From JSC-12 sp033764965 (GTDB taxonomy: Bacteria > Cyanobacteriota > Cyanobacteriia > Leptolyngbyales > Leptolyngbyaceae): DNA of 40,310 nucleotides. Of this stretch, positions 16,693 to 24,522 are shown piece by piece; position 1 is the first letter of the stretch, and each line of letters starts with the position of its first letter. A program made the translations under genes and the position numbers. The notes under the pieces were generated by a model. It was not told the origin of the DNA and ran no database searches. It was given only the letters and a program-made list of their open reading frames with translations. The stretch lies in NCBI GenBank assembly GCA_033764965.1, contig JANRIN010000263.1:1-40310 (forward strand), given 5' to 3'.

Positions 16693-17919
16693 CTAACGCT
16701 TCAATAGCAAATAGTAGAGTTGTCCGGTGGCGTTGATCAATCCAGCCCGATCGCCTGCCAGTTTGCCAGTCCCCATAAAAATATCTACACGTCCGGCTCC
16801 TTTAATGGCGCTGCCCGTGTCTTGATCCAGCACAAAACGGTGCACCTGCCGTTGCTGCAACTGTCCGCCAGCGGTTGGATAGGGAATTTGGGTCTGGATC
16901 AATGCCAGGGCACCGGGGGGGAAAAGAGTTTTATCAGTGGCGATCGAGCGCTCCGCCACCACCGGAACGCCCAAACTTCCGATCGCCGGTGCGCCACCCG
17001 TTTCTTTGAAGAAAACAAAGCGTTGATTGCGGGGTAAGTACACATCCAGATCCGCCGGATGTTGCTGGAAGTATTGGGTCAAGCGGGGTAGCGTCAAGTC
17101 CTCTAGCTTAAACTTGCCATCTTTTACCAGTTCTCGCCCAATCCCGACATAAGGATAATCGGTTGCTCCGGCATAGCCCACGGTCATGGTTTTGCCATTG
17201 GTGAGTTGCAGGCGAGCAGAACCTTGTACCTGAATCAAAAAGGCTTCCAGGCGATCGCGTAGCCAAGCTATTTCATTGCCCTTCAAAGCGCTCTGGTTGA
17301 ACTGCAAGCCATTTGCACCTTCTAGTTGGGCACGGGTGGGGTGGGGCTTTTTCCAGGCGGAAAAGTTGGATGGCAAGCGAAAAATGGGATAGCGAAATTC
17401 GTTGGTGCGGGTGGGGCTGGCAACATGGACTGGTTCAAAATATCCGGTAAAACCGACGGTTCCTTGTCCGTCTTTGCCAGTCGCCTGATACACCGCAAAC
17501 TCACGATCGACCGCTGCCTGCAATTCTTGAGCGGAACGGGAAAGGACTAGCAATTGGCGAAATCGTTGCAAGCTCCGCTGTACGCGATCGCGGGAAATCC
17601 CCAGGTTTGCCAATCGTTGGTAATCTTTGACGGCGCGATCGGTTGCCAGGTAGCGCAAACTGTAGTCAATCGCGGTTAGCATTGCCCGTCGATCGCCCGA
17701 TTGTTGCCCGATCGCTGGTTGCCCGATCAAACGTTCATCCAGCCCAATGACCCCACGAGTTAGCACCAGGATCAGGGATTTTGTGGGAATCTTGGAGGGA
17801 GTGGGACGGGGCGCATTCACCTGTGCGATCTGGGGTGTATCCGCAGCTAGGAGGGATAGACCATACCCGACAACGATCGAGGCTGACACCAGCATTGCGA
17901 TCGCCCATACATTTCTCAT
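16693..17919 (-). CDS. mltA: MltA-type murein lytic transglycosylase
   Basis: A 408-residue periplasmic enzyme that cleaves peptidoglycan glycan strands to 1,6-anhydro products. An N-terminal hydrophobic segment (WAIAMLVSASIVVGYGLSLLAA) serves as signal or anchor. The MltA barrel domain includes GFTGYFEPVHVASPTRTNEFRYPIF. The C-terminal 3D domain contains the catalytic Asp motif (LDQDTGSAIKGAGRVDIFMG), matching the DTGGAIKG region of characterised MltA. Length agrees with cyanobacterial homologues. It runs leftward between a small conserved protein upstream and the antiporter downstream, with close spacing on both sides. Confidence 0.93.
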   Translation of the reverse strand: MRNVWAIAMLVSASIVVGYGLSLLAADTPQIAQVNAPRPTPSKIPTKSLILVLTRGVIGLDERLIGQPAIGQQSGDRRAMLTAIDYSLRYLATDRAVKDYQRLANLGISRDRVQRSLQRFRQLLVLSRSAQELQAAVDREFAVYQATGKDGQGTVGFTGYFEPVHVASPTRTNEFRYPIFRLPSNFSAWKKPHPTRAQLEGANGLQFNQSALKGNEIAWLRDRLEAFLIQVQGSARLQLTNGKTMTVGYAGATDYPYVGIGRELVKDGKFKLEDLTLPRLTQYFQQHPADLDVYLPRNQRFVFFKETGGAPAIGSLGVPVVAERSIATDKTLFPPGALALIQTQIPYPTAGGQLQQRQVHRFVLDQDTGSAIKGAGRVDIFMGTGKLAGDRAGLINATGQLYYLLLKR

Positions 17920-17934
17920 GCAGTTTTCATCTAT

Positions 17935-17964
17935 CTACTTGGAATCGTTCGACTTAGAATCGTT
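17935..17964. repeat. 15-bp tandem duplication at a C-terminus
   Basis: On the minus strand GTCGAACGATTCTAA is followed directly by GTCGAACGATTCCAA. The first copy carries the stop of the gene at 17954-18268; the second has CAA in place of TAA. The unduplicated reading would continue VERFQVDR. Confidence 0.75.
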
Positions 17965-18268
17965 CGACGCTGGAGCTAAAGACGGGTTCCACGCGAATGC
18001 CCATGACCTTGGATGGACGCAACACCATGTATTCCCCTTGAATGTTTTTGATGGGCACGGTGATAAATTCATTGGAAGCCGCTTTGGGCACCAATTCACC
18101 GCTGTACCACTTCTGAAATTCCTGGATGGTGGGGAAGCGCACCTCCTCCCGGTGTCCACCCTCAATCAAGAGATGCACCGCGTATTCTGACGGAGTGCGG
18201 GCATAGCGGCTGCGTTTTTGTTCTCCAGTTGCGCCATCGGCTGCTTGAGTCATATCCACCTCATCCAT
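17954..18268 (-). CDS. Small conserved hypothetical protein
   Basis: A 104-residue soluble protein without a recognised domain. It looks genuine: it begins at an ATG, is on the strand of its neighbours, and contains an ordered mixed alpha/beta segment (EYAVHLLIEGGHREEVRFPTIQEFQKWYSGEL, then FITVPIKNIQGEYMVLRPSKVMGIRVEPV). I believe similar short proteins occur beside cyanobacterial genes, but I cannot name a family. Translation may begin at the ATG of MTQAADG six codons in. Its stop lies in a tandem 15-bp duplication and may be recent. mltA starts 34 bp downstream, suggesting an operon. Confidence 0.7.
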   Translation of the reverse strand: MDEVDMTQAADGATGEQKRSRYARTPSEYAVHLLIEGGHREEVRFPTIQEFQKWYSGELVPKAASNEFITVPIKNIQGEYMVLRPSKVMGIRVEPVFSSSVERF

Positions 18269-18357
18269 TGCGTGTATTTTGCCATTATCCAGCAGGAATG
18301 CCGGATAGATTCACTGTTAGATTCACTGTGCCCCAGAGCGGGAGAAAAGTATCAAGA

Positions 18358-19227
18358 TCATCGTTTACGAAACTCTACAACGTCTCGTTTCACCGTCACA
18401 TCGTAGTCGTTAAAAAAGTCATGCCCCAGCAAGCCAATATCCAGCGCTTGATTGCCGATCGCCACGATTACATCCTTCACCACCGCATTCCCCACGGCGA
18501 TCGACTCCACGAATCCCAGAGGCACTTCCACCCCCGTCTGACTGGCAGTGTTGACTTTTGTTTTGCCGATGATGCGAATGCTTAGAGCATCTGCCATTTC
18601 TTGCGTAATCACAGTCCCGCTCGCTCCCGTGTCAACAATCATTTCAAAGGTTTGAGCACCGTTAAAGGTGACGTCGATGATGGGGGTGCCCCCGGCGCGG
18701 CGTTTAATTTTGGCTTGAAAGATTCTGCCAGAAGCGGAAGACGAAACGGTGCTAGACACATTCAACGGTTGAGATCCTGCTAAGGTGCCTGGAGTGGTAC
18801 GGGCTGTGGCGCTCTTCGCTCGATCGGCTTGTTTTTGGGCCGTCGCGAATGCTTTTTCAAATTGGGTCAATTTCTCTTTTGCCATGACCCGGTAGGGACT
18901 GGTTGCAGGTAGGGTTTTCAATCCTTCGATCGCCTGCTGCCAGCGACTTGCCACCAAATTCCAATCATCTGGCGATAAGGCACTTTTACTCAAGTTTTGG
19001 GCACTTGCCGCCTTACTCAACGCCTGCTTATAAACCTCTGCTTCTGAAATTTGGGGTGCGGCTGGGGTGGAGGCAGGTGCAGACGAACTCAGGGCATCGA
19101 TCGCCGGATTCGCATCGGTGGGCGTAACAGATTGTTGAACTGGAGGGCGGGAACACCCCGCGATCGTCCACAGCACAACACTCGTGAGGAGCAATGAACC
19201 TTTTGAGCCAGGAGTAAGTCTAACCAT
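18358..19227 (-). CDS. Retropepsin-like aspartic protease, probable lipoprotein
   Basis: About 289 residues from the ATG at 19227 (a TTG at 19284 opens a longer frame). The N-terminus has a signal peptide with a lipobox-like LWTIAGC, so the protein is probably lipid-anchored. A helical linker with a Q/A-rich middle follows. The C-terminal ~110 residues are a clan AA retropepsin-like domain (IFQAKIKRRAGGTPIIDVTFNG...) with the catalytic motif VDTGASGTVIT and the closing ALDIGLLGHDFFNDYDVTV. Bacterial homologues (TIGR02281-like) are membrane-anchored proteases of unclear substrate. A single active-site motif implies a dimer. Confidence 0.88.
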   Translation of the reverse strand: MVRLTPGSKGSLLLTSVVLWTIAGCSRPPVQQSVTPTDANPAIDALSSSAPASTPAAPQISEAEVYKQALSKAASAQNLSKSALSPDDWNLVASRWQQAIEGLKTLPATSPYRVMAKEKLTQFEKAFATAQKQADRAKSATARTTPGTLAGSQPLNVSSTVSSSASGRIFQAKIKRRAGGTPIIDVTFNGAQTFEMIVDTGASGTVITQEMADALSIRIIGKTKVNTASQTGVEVPLGFVESIAVGNAVVKDVIVAIGNQALDIGLLGHDFFNDYDVTVKRDVVEFRKR

Positions 19228-19392
19228 AGGAGCAGTGGTGAAGGTAGTGGCAATCTGTGTCAATCTATAGAGTTCCGCACTCAAGTCGATTTCTTACAAT
19301 ATTAATTTTTTTAGTTAAGGAACTTTGCGGACGAGCGGATGGTCACTGCACTTGTGAGGAGCGGCATCACACACATCATTCAGGAGAATCCA

Positions 19393-19563
19393 ATGAACTG
19401 TGAACTAAACACTCGCACCTTGATGGTCAGGCTGCTGCTAATGATGGCAATTGCAGGCAGCGCGATCGCCGCACTTCCCCAAATTAATCTCGATCATCAG
19501 ACAAACTCCTCAACTCAAAACGTTGCCAGAGAGCGACTCTCCATCCAACTTAACGCACAGTAG
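19393..19563 (+). CDS. Small secreted peptide (56 aa) with strong RBS
   Basis: A short gene starting at the ATG at 19393, preceded by AGGAGA at 19382-19387, an ideal ribosome-binding site. The product has a basic N-terminus, a hydrophobic core (MVRLLLMMAIAGSAIA) and an AIA-A cleavage-like site, leaving a mature peptide of about 30 polar residues. The function is unknown and I recognise no family. It is divergent from the aspartic protease and lies upstream of an STRR array and lpxA. The RBS and signal peptide support it as real. Confidence 0.5.
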   Translation: MNCELNTRTLMVRLLLMMAIAGSAIAALPQINLDHQTNSSTQNVARERLSIQLNAQ

Positions 19564-19613
19564 TCAGAAGTTGGAAAGGGCGATCGGGTAGTTGTAAAAA
19601 GAACGGCAGATGG

Positions 19614-19648
19614 TAACTCCCAACCCCCAACCCCTAACCCCTAATTCC
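19614..19648. repeat. STRR-like heptamer array, YAAYYCC, five units
   Basis: Five consecutive heptamers: TAACTCC, CAACCCC, CAACCCC, TAACCCC, TAATTCC. The same unit family recurs inside the P-type ATPase gene at 38008-38028. It lies about 65 bp upstream of lpxA. Confidence 0.85.
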
Positions 19649-19712
19649 ACGCCCACCTTTTGACAGGATATCCACCAACCTTCCATAATCCATTCAGTAG
19701 TGAGGAGATGGA

Positions 19713-20531
19713 ATGGTGATACACCCAACTGCCGTAATTGACCCTGAAGCCAAGTTGGGCGACAACGTCACGATTGGTGCCTTTGCCTATATCGAAGCAG
19801 GCGTGAAACTGGGGAATGACTGTGTGGTGGGTTCCCATGTTTCGATCTTGCGCCACACCACGCTGGGGAATGGGTGTCGAGTTCATGCCGGAGCCGTGCT
19901 GGGAGATCTCCCCCAGGATTTGGCATTTAAAGATGAAGAAAGTTATGTGCGAATTGGTGACAACTGTGTGATTCGAGAAAATGTCACGATTCATCGCGGC
20001 ACTAAAGCAGGCAGCGTAACCGAAGTAGGTGACAATTGTTTACTGATGGCACAAAGCCATTTAGCCCACAATGTGAAAGTCGGAAATCATGTGATTGTGG
20101 CAAATGGGGCATTGTTAGCAGGATATGTGGAAGTGGGAGATCGTGCCTTCATTAGCGGCAACTGTTTAGTCCATCAATTTACTCGCGTGGGACGGTTAGC
20201 CATGATGTCTGGTGCATCCGCCGTGCAAAAAGATATATTGCCTTTTTGTATCACTCGCAGCGTTAGCCCCAATACCATCATGGGCTTGAATGTTGTGGGA
20301 CTCAGACGAGCCGGATTTACACCCAGCGATCGGCGTTTGCTCAAACAAGCTTTGATGATCATTTATAACTCTGGTTTGAATGTGTCGCAAGCAACCGAAA
20401 GACTTGAACAAGAGTTTGATTCAGAACTGATTCAAGAACTGTGTGTATTTATTCGTGGATCGAAACGAGGGATCTGCAAATTCTTCAGGCGCAGTAGTGC
20501 AGGCGAATCTGGCGAAGAAGAAGACCTGTAA
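19713..20531 (+). CDS. lpxA: UDP-N-acetylglucosamine O-acyltransferase (LpxA)
   Basis: The first enzyme of lipid A synthesis: it moves a 3-hydroxyacyl chain from acyl-ACP to the 3-OH of UDP-GlcNAc, in the cytoplasm. The 272 residues are close to E. coli's 262. The left-handed beta-helix hexapeptide repeats fill residues 1-190; the catalytic His is H119 in the SHLAHNVKVGN motif (E. coli H125); the family region GLNVVGLRRAGFT is followed by the helical C-terminal domain. The RBS GAGGAG lies 5 bases before the ATG. lpxC, fabZ and lpxB, with which it often clusters, are absent here, so this copy is stand-alone and could be a paralogue. Confidence 0.92.
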   Translation: MVIHPTAVIDPEAKLGDNVTIGAFAYIEAGVKLGNDCVVGSHVSILRHTTLGNGCRVHAGAVLGDLPQDLAFKDEESYVRIGDNCVIRENVTIHRGTKAGSVTEVGDNCLLMAQSHLAHNVKVGNHVIVANGALLAGYVEVGDRAFISGNCLVHQFTRVGRLAMMSGASAVQKDILPFCITRSVSPNTIMGLNVVGLRRAGFTPSDRRLLKQALMIIYNSGLNVSQATERLEQEFDSELIQELCVFIRGSKRGICKFFRRSSAGESGEEEDL

Positions 20532-20812
20532 GAGCGTCTTACTGATTTAAGGCGTTGCTCCAGTTCAAGCGGTTATTACGGTTTCAATCAATCGTCCAAC
20601 CCAAGTGCTGCATTTGAAATACTGCCATCAGCGCAAGCACCATTTTTTCCAACAGGGAACGACCACAAGTACGAAAGAATGTAAACCTCAATTTGGTGAT
20701 AATCATGGACAGAATAAATCTGACTCCTGACAGACGCGCTTTCTAAAGTTTACTCTCTATGATCCTTGTGACCTTGTATGACTTGATGTGTAGAAAGAAG
20801 GGTGAACTCGAT

Positions 20813-21451
20813 ATGCGATTCAACTCCATCACTCAACTATTCATTGCTGGAATTGGAATTGCCATGCTTGGGGTGACTGGATGCACTCAAGCCCGCAACG
20901 TTGAAACTAATCCTCAAGCGCAATCCGCCAACGCCCAACTTTCTCCGAATTCTGACACCCAAGCTCCTGCTCGTGCTCCTGATGTTGTTTACATACCAAC
21001 GCCTGTACCCGTTGTGAATGAAATGTTGCGGTTAGCCAATGTCACCTCGAAGGATGTTGTCTACGATTTGGGCAGCGGGGATGGGCGCATTGTGATTACC
21101 GCTGCTGAACAACGGGGCGCACGGGGGATTGGGATTGACATCAATCCAGAGCGGATTCAGGAAGCCAACGAGAATGCTCAAAAAGCGGGGGTTGCCGATC
21201 GCGTTGAGTTCCGCCAGCAAGATTTGTTTCAAACAGACTTTAGGGAAGCCACTGTCGTCACCCTTTATTTGTTGCCAGAATTGAATTTAAAACTGCGACC
21301 CAAGCTGCTGCGAGAATTAAAGCCAGGTACGCGGATCGTTTCCCATGCCTTTGACATGGGCGACTGGAAACCAGAGCGGGTTGTAGAAGTGGCGGGCAAA
21401 ACGGTTTACTACTGGGTCGTGCCCAAAAATCCGCCTGCAAATTTGCTGTAG
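20813..21451 (+). CDS. Class I SAM-dependent methyltransferase with lipoprotein-type signal
   Basis: A 212-residue protein. From the ATG at 20813 it shows a signal peptide with a lipobox (AMLGVTGC), a low-complexity linker (~25-55), then a Rossmann methyltransferase domain. The SAM-binding motif I is VYDLGSGDGRIVITAA, with the acidic motif II GIGIDINPE. The upstream VVYIPTPVPVVNEMLRLANV matches the VPTP...VVxxML lead-in of the FAM173/ATPSc-KMT-like group. A lipoprotein signal on a SAM enzyme is odd because SAM is cytoplasmic. The frame opens earlier, at 20759, but 20813 gives a proper signal. The substrate is unknown. Confidence 0.85.
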   Translation: MRFNSITQLFIAGIGIAMLGVTGCTQARNVETNPQAQSANAQLSPNSDTQAPARAPDVVYIPTPVPVVNEMLRLANVTSKDVVYDLGSGDGRIVITAAEQRGARGIGIDINPERIQEANENAQKAGVADRVEFRQQDLFQTDFREATVVTLYLLPELNLKLRPKLLRELKPGTRIVSHAFDMGDWKPERVVEVAGKTVYYWVVPKNPPANLL

Positions 21452-21462
21452 TGGATTCATCA

Positions 21463-21489
21463 TTTTGAGAATAATTATCGTTTTCAAAA
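21463..21489. promoter_or_regulatory. AT-rich imperfect palindrome, Fur-box-like
   Basis: A 27-bp palindrome centred at 21476 with only three mismatched pairs (core GAGAATAATTATCGTTTTC). It matches about 14 of 19 bases of the classical Fur box. It could instead be a weak transcript-end structure for the methyltransferase gene, which stops 12 bp upstream. Confidence 0.3.
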
Positions 21490-21537
21490 ACTGTGTTTGT
21501 TGGTGTCCTGGTTGAATCTGTTTCGATTCTAAAATTT

Positions 21538-21579
21538 GTATTGAGAGATACGTTTGACTGGTGATTAAGTCATTAGTAT
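21538..21579 (+). promoter_or_regulatory. NtcA-activated promoter of fmdA
   Basis: GTA at 21538-21540, eight bases, TAC at 21549-21551: the GTA-N8-TAC box bound by NtcA, the global nitrogen regulator of cyanobacteria. The -10 hexamer TAGTAT (TAN3T) follows at 21574-21579 after 22 nt, inside the 20-24 nt window of class II NtcA promoters. The palindrome extends to GTAT/ATAC. Transcription would begin near 21587, giving a ~190-nt leader to fmdA, whose product releases ammonia. NtcA binding is inferred, not shown. Confidence 0.75.
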
Positions 21580-21779
21580 TTAACGAGTTTGCATGGACTA
21601 CTGCGATTGAAGAGAACAAAAAGTTTATTTTCAGATTGAAACCTTTTACCTTCGTTGTTATGGGGGATGGTGATAGGTTATTTCAGTGAATTTATCTTCA
21701 ATGAGTCGTGGTTGAGTTTTTGAGTAGGCTTAACTACTGAGTTTGTCCAGCAAAAATCAATTCATAGGGAGACTCTTTG

Positions 21780-22985
21780 ATGCCTAAAACTCTCTTCAAA
21801 GTTGACCTGACAAAGCCCATGGATCAACAAGAAGTACCTGGTCATAACCGTTGGCATCCCGACATTCCAGCCGTTGTCTCGGTCAATCCGGGGGATGTGT
21901 TTCGGATTGAGTGTAAGGATTGGACGGATGGACAAATTAAAGATAATGATGATCCAACCGACATTAAAGACGTTGATTTGACGGTTGTTCACGTTTTAAG
22001 TGGTCCAATTTATGTCAACGGTGCCCAACCAGGCGATATTTTGGTGGTTGATCTGGTTGATATTGGTGCGCTGCAAGGGGATGAGTGGGGCTTTACCGGA
22101 ATTTTTGCCAAGGAAAATGGGGGTGGTTTCCTGACGGATCATTTTCCCAACGCAGCTAAAGCCATTTGGGACTTTCAAGGAATTTATTGCTCGTCTCGCC
22201 ATATTCCAGGAGTCAAATTTGCCGGACTCACTCATCCTGGCTTAATTGGTTGCGCTCCGTCCCATGAGTTGTTAGCCAAGTGGAATCAGCGGGAACAAGA
22301 GCTAGTGTCCTCCATGCCGGATTTGCGGACTTATGGGGCTGGAGTGACGGGAGATACACCGGTGCTGGCGGCTTTGCCCAATCCCCAAAATGCCATTCTG
22401 GGAACGTTACCCGCTTCGGAGTACGATCGCGTGGCTGCTGAAGCTGCTCGTACTGTTCCACCCCGCGAACACGGGGGCAACTGCGACATCAAGAACCTGT
22501 CTCGTGGAACTCGCATTTACTTTCCGGTTTATGTGGAAGGTGCCAAGCTGTCGATGGGCGACATCCACTTTTCTCAAGGGGATGGAGAAATTTCTTTTTG
22601 TGGCGCGATCGAAATGTCGGGTTTCATTGACTTGCACGTTGATATCATCAAAGGTGGCATGGAGAAATACGGCATGATCAACCCCATCTTCAAACCAGGT
22701 CCGGTGGAACCGAATTACTCGGAATACCTCGTATTTGAAGGAATTTCGGTAGATGAGCATACAGGCAAGCAGTACTTTATGGATGCCCACATTGCTTATC
22801 GTCGGGCGTGTTTGAATGCGATCGAGTACCTCAAGAAATTTGGCTATACCGGAGAGCAGGCTTATTTACTACTAAGCTGTGTGCCTGTGGAGGGTCGCTT
22901 GAGTGGCATTGTGGATATTCCCAATGCCTGCTGCACGATCGCCATTCCCACTGCCATTTTCGACAAAAATATTCTACCCACTTGA
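21780..22985 (+). CDS. fmdA: Formamidase (acetamidase/formamidase family)
   Basis: Hydrolyses formamide (or short amides) to formate and ammonia in the cytoplasm, feeding nitrogen assimilation. The 401 residues match the ~400 of the family. It aligns to FmdA throughout: MPKTLFKVDLTKPMDQQEVPGHNRWHPDIP at the start, GDILVVDLVDIGAL, EWGFTGIFAKENGGGFLTDHFP, the HPGLIGCAPSHELL region, EHGGNCDIKNLSRGTRIYFPVYV, and the closing VEGRLSGIVDIPNACCTIAIP. RBS AGGGAG at 21766-21771 precedes the ATG at 21780. It lies behind an NtcA-type promoter and is followed 19 bp later by fmdB, forming an operon. Amide transporter genes (fmdDEF) are not nearby. Confidence 0.94.
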   Translation: MPKTLFKVDLTKPMDQQEVPGHNRWHPDIPAVVSVNPGDVFRIECKDWTDGQIKDNDDPTDIKDVDLTVVHVLSGPIYVNGAQPGDILVVDLVDIGALQGDEWGFTGIFAKENGGGFLTDHFPNAAKAIWDFQGIYCSSRHIPGVKFAGLTHPGLIGCAPSHELLAKWNQREQELVSSMPDLRTYGAGVTGDTPVLAALPNPQNAILGTLPASEYDRVAAEAARTVPPREHGGNCDIKNLSRGTRIYFPVYVEGAKLSMGDIHFSQGDGEISFCGAIEMSGFIDLHVDIIKGGMEKYGMINPIFKPGPVEPNYSEYLVFEGISVDEHTGKQYFMDAHIAYRRACLNAIEYLKKFGYTGEQAYLLLSCVPVEGRLSGIVDIPNACCTIAIPTAIFDKNILPT

Positions 22986-23004
22986 GTTTTGAGGCGAGTA
23001 ACCA

Positions 23005-23271
23005 ATGCCCCTTTACGATTTCCGGTGTCACACCTGTGGCGAGTTTGAGGCGTGGCAAGCTCTCGCAGAGCTGGATCAACCCTTACCCTGCCCCACCTGC
23101 CAGTCCACAGCGAAACGCCTGCTCTCACCCCCCAACTTAAATCTCAACTCCAGCGGGTTCAATTTGCGTCGATCGGAAGCGAAAGAACCAGAGTTGGTGA
23201 AGCGCGATCGCGAACCCAAACCAACCCGTAATAAGGCGACACATGGTCGCCCCTGGATGATCAGCCATTGA
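23005..23271 (+). CDS. fmdB: FmdB family zinc-ribbon protein
   Basis: A small 88-residue protein with the CxxC...CxxC zinc ribbon of the FmdB/CxxC_CXXC_SSSS family at its N-terminus (MPLYDFRCHTCGEFEAW... CPTCQSTAKRLLS). The C-terminal half is polar and basic. In Methylophilus the namesake lies in the formamidase operon and was proposed to be regulatory. Here it follows fmdA by 19 bp and probably shares its NtcA promoter. Its actual role is not established. It converges on the aldo/keto reductase with only 4 bp between stop codons. Confidence 0.9.
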   Translation: MPLYDFRCHTCGEFEAWQALAELDQPLPCPTCQSTAKRLLSPPNLNLNSSGFNLRRSEAKEPELVKRDREPKPTRNKATHGRPWMISH

Positions 23272-23275
23272 CACG

Positions 23276-24262
23276 TTATCGATTGACCGTGCTCATGGTG
23301 TGGGTGGGGTAGCGATCGCCTGCCGCGATCCCTTTGGGCGCAACTGCTTCAATCCGTTGCAAGTCTACCTGGGTCAACTCAATCTGGGTTGCGGCGGCGT
23401 TTTCTTCCAGGTAAGCGCGTCGCTTGGTGCCGGGAATGGGCACAATGTCTTCCCCCTGTGCCAGCAACCATGCCAGAGCGAGTTGACTGGGCGTAACACC
23501 TTTCTCAGTGGCGATCGCCTTGACCTGCTCCACCAGTTGCAGATTCTTGTAGAAATTGTCTCCTTGAAATCGAGGTGAGTGACGACGGTAATCATCCTCT
23601 GGTAGATCTTCTGGTTTTTGGAATTGTCCGGTCAAGAAGCCTCGTCCTAGCGGACTGTAGGCGACATAACCAATGCCCAGTTCCCGCAGTGTGGGTAGAA
23701 TTTCGTCCTCCGGATCACGGCTCCAGAGAGAATATTCGGTCTGCAAGGCGGTAATTGGATGGACGGCATGGGCACGTCGAATTGTGGCGGTCGCCGCTTC
23801 CGACAATCCCAAATAGCGCACTTTGCCCTGTTGCACCAGTTCTGCCATTGCCCCGACGGTTTCTTCGATCGGGACATTGGGATCAACTCGGTGCTGGTAG
23901 TAGAGGTCAATCACGTCTACGCACAAGCGTTGTAATGAGGCATCGCAGGCTTGTCGCACGTATTCTGGGCTACCGTTGATGCCGTGCCAGCCTCCATCGT
24001 CCGATCGCACATTGCCGAATTTAGTGGCTAGTATCACCTGATCACGCCGACCTTGGATTGCTCGTCCAACTAACTTTTCGTTGGTAAAGGGACCATACAT
24101 ATCGGCAGTATCCAGAAAAGTAACACCCAGTTCGATCGCTCGATGTAAGGTTGCGATCGATTCCTGTTCATCCCGTCCGCTGTAGAACTCGGACATCCCC
24201 ATGCAGCCGAGTCCCAATTCTGAAACTGCCAATCCTTGGTTGCCAAGTTTGCGCGTTTTCAT
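23276..24262 (-). CDS. Aldo/keto reductase
   Basis: An NADP-dependent oxidoreductase of 328 residues with a TIM-barrel fold. The catalytic tetrad is recognisable: D and Y in FLDTADMYGPFTNE, K in VILATKFG, H in DLYYQHRVD. The C-terminal cofactor-binding region reads IVPIPGTKRRAYLEENAAA. It belongs to the AKR11/AKR13-like group of general reductases; the substrate is unknown. The ATG at 24262 (MKTRKLGNQGL) is preferred over a TTG at 24286 that would add repeat-encoded residues. Immediately upstream is an imperfect tandem repeat (24271-24340). Confidence 0.94.
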   Translation of the reverse strand: MKTRKLGNQGLAVSELGLGCMGMSEFYSGRDEQESIATLHRAIELGVTFLDTADMYGPFTNEKLVGRAIQGRRDQVILATKFGNVRSDDGGWHGINGSPEYVRQACDASLQRLCVDVIDLYYQHRVDPNVPIEETVGAMAELVQQGKVRYLGLSEAATATIRRAHAVHPITALQTEYSLWSRDPEDEILPTLRELGIGYVAYSPLGRGFLTGQFQKPEDLPEDDYRRHSPRFQGDNFYKNLQLVEQVKAIATEKGVTPSQLALAWLLAQGEDIVPIPGTKRRAYLEENAAATQIELTQVDLQRIEAVAPKGIAAGDRYPTHTMSTVNR

Positions 24263-24270
24263 AGCTTGTG

Positions 24271-24340
24271 TTGTGTTGTGTAGCAATGTGTTGTGTAGCT
24301 GTTGCGTAGCTGTGTGTTGCGTAGCTGTGTGTTGCGTAGC
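24271..24340. repeat. Degenerate ~15-bp tandem repeat upstream of the reductase
   Basis: Two exact copies of TGTGTGTTGCGTAGC (24311-24325 and 24326-24340) are preceded by shorter, diverged copies ending in GTAGC at 24284, 24299 and 24310. The array occupies the presumed leader of the leftward reductase, ending about 8 bp before its start codon. Confidence 0.8.
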
Positions 24341-24522
24341 GTGAACCTGAGCGGGTTGAAGTGGAGTACAGAAATGCAGTCTTTAGTCAGGTTAGCAATA
24401 AAGTTACTAAAGCTGCCGTGTTTGAGTGTGTTGGCGTAAAGTCTTCTGAAAAAACTATCTCTTGGGGTTAATTCTGGAGGCGATGTTAGTATTCTCTAGT
24501 CATTGCTTTTGGGTGTATTCCC

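Larger units (their letters stand above)
21452..21779. other. Intergenic control region of the formamidase operon
   Basis: 328 bp between the methyltransferase and fmdA. It contains a Fur-box-like palindrome near the methyltransferase stop and a complete NtcA-type promoter for fmdA, both listed separately. The predicted fmdA leader is about 190 nt; I see no clear riboswitch in it. Confidence 0.6.

Noticed and set aside
22390..22677. Alternative frames of 80-130 codons on both strands within fmdA and other genes
   Set aside because: They overlap strongly conserved genes, lack start signals, and their composition fits shadow frames.
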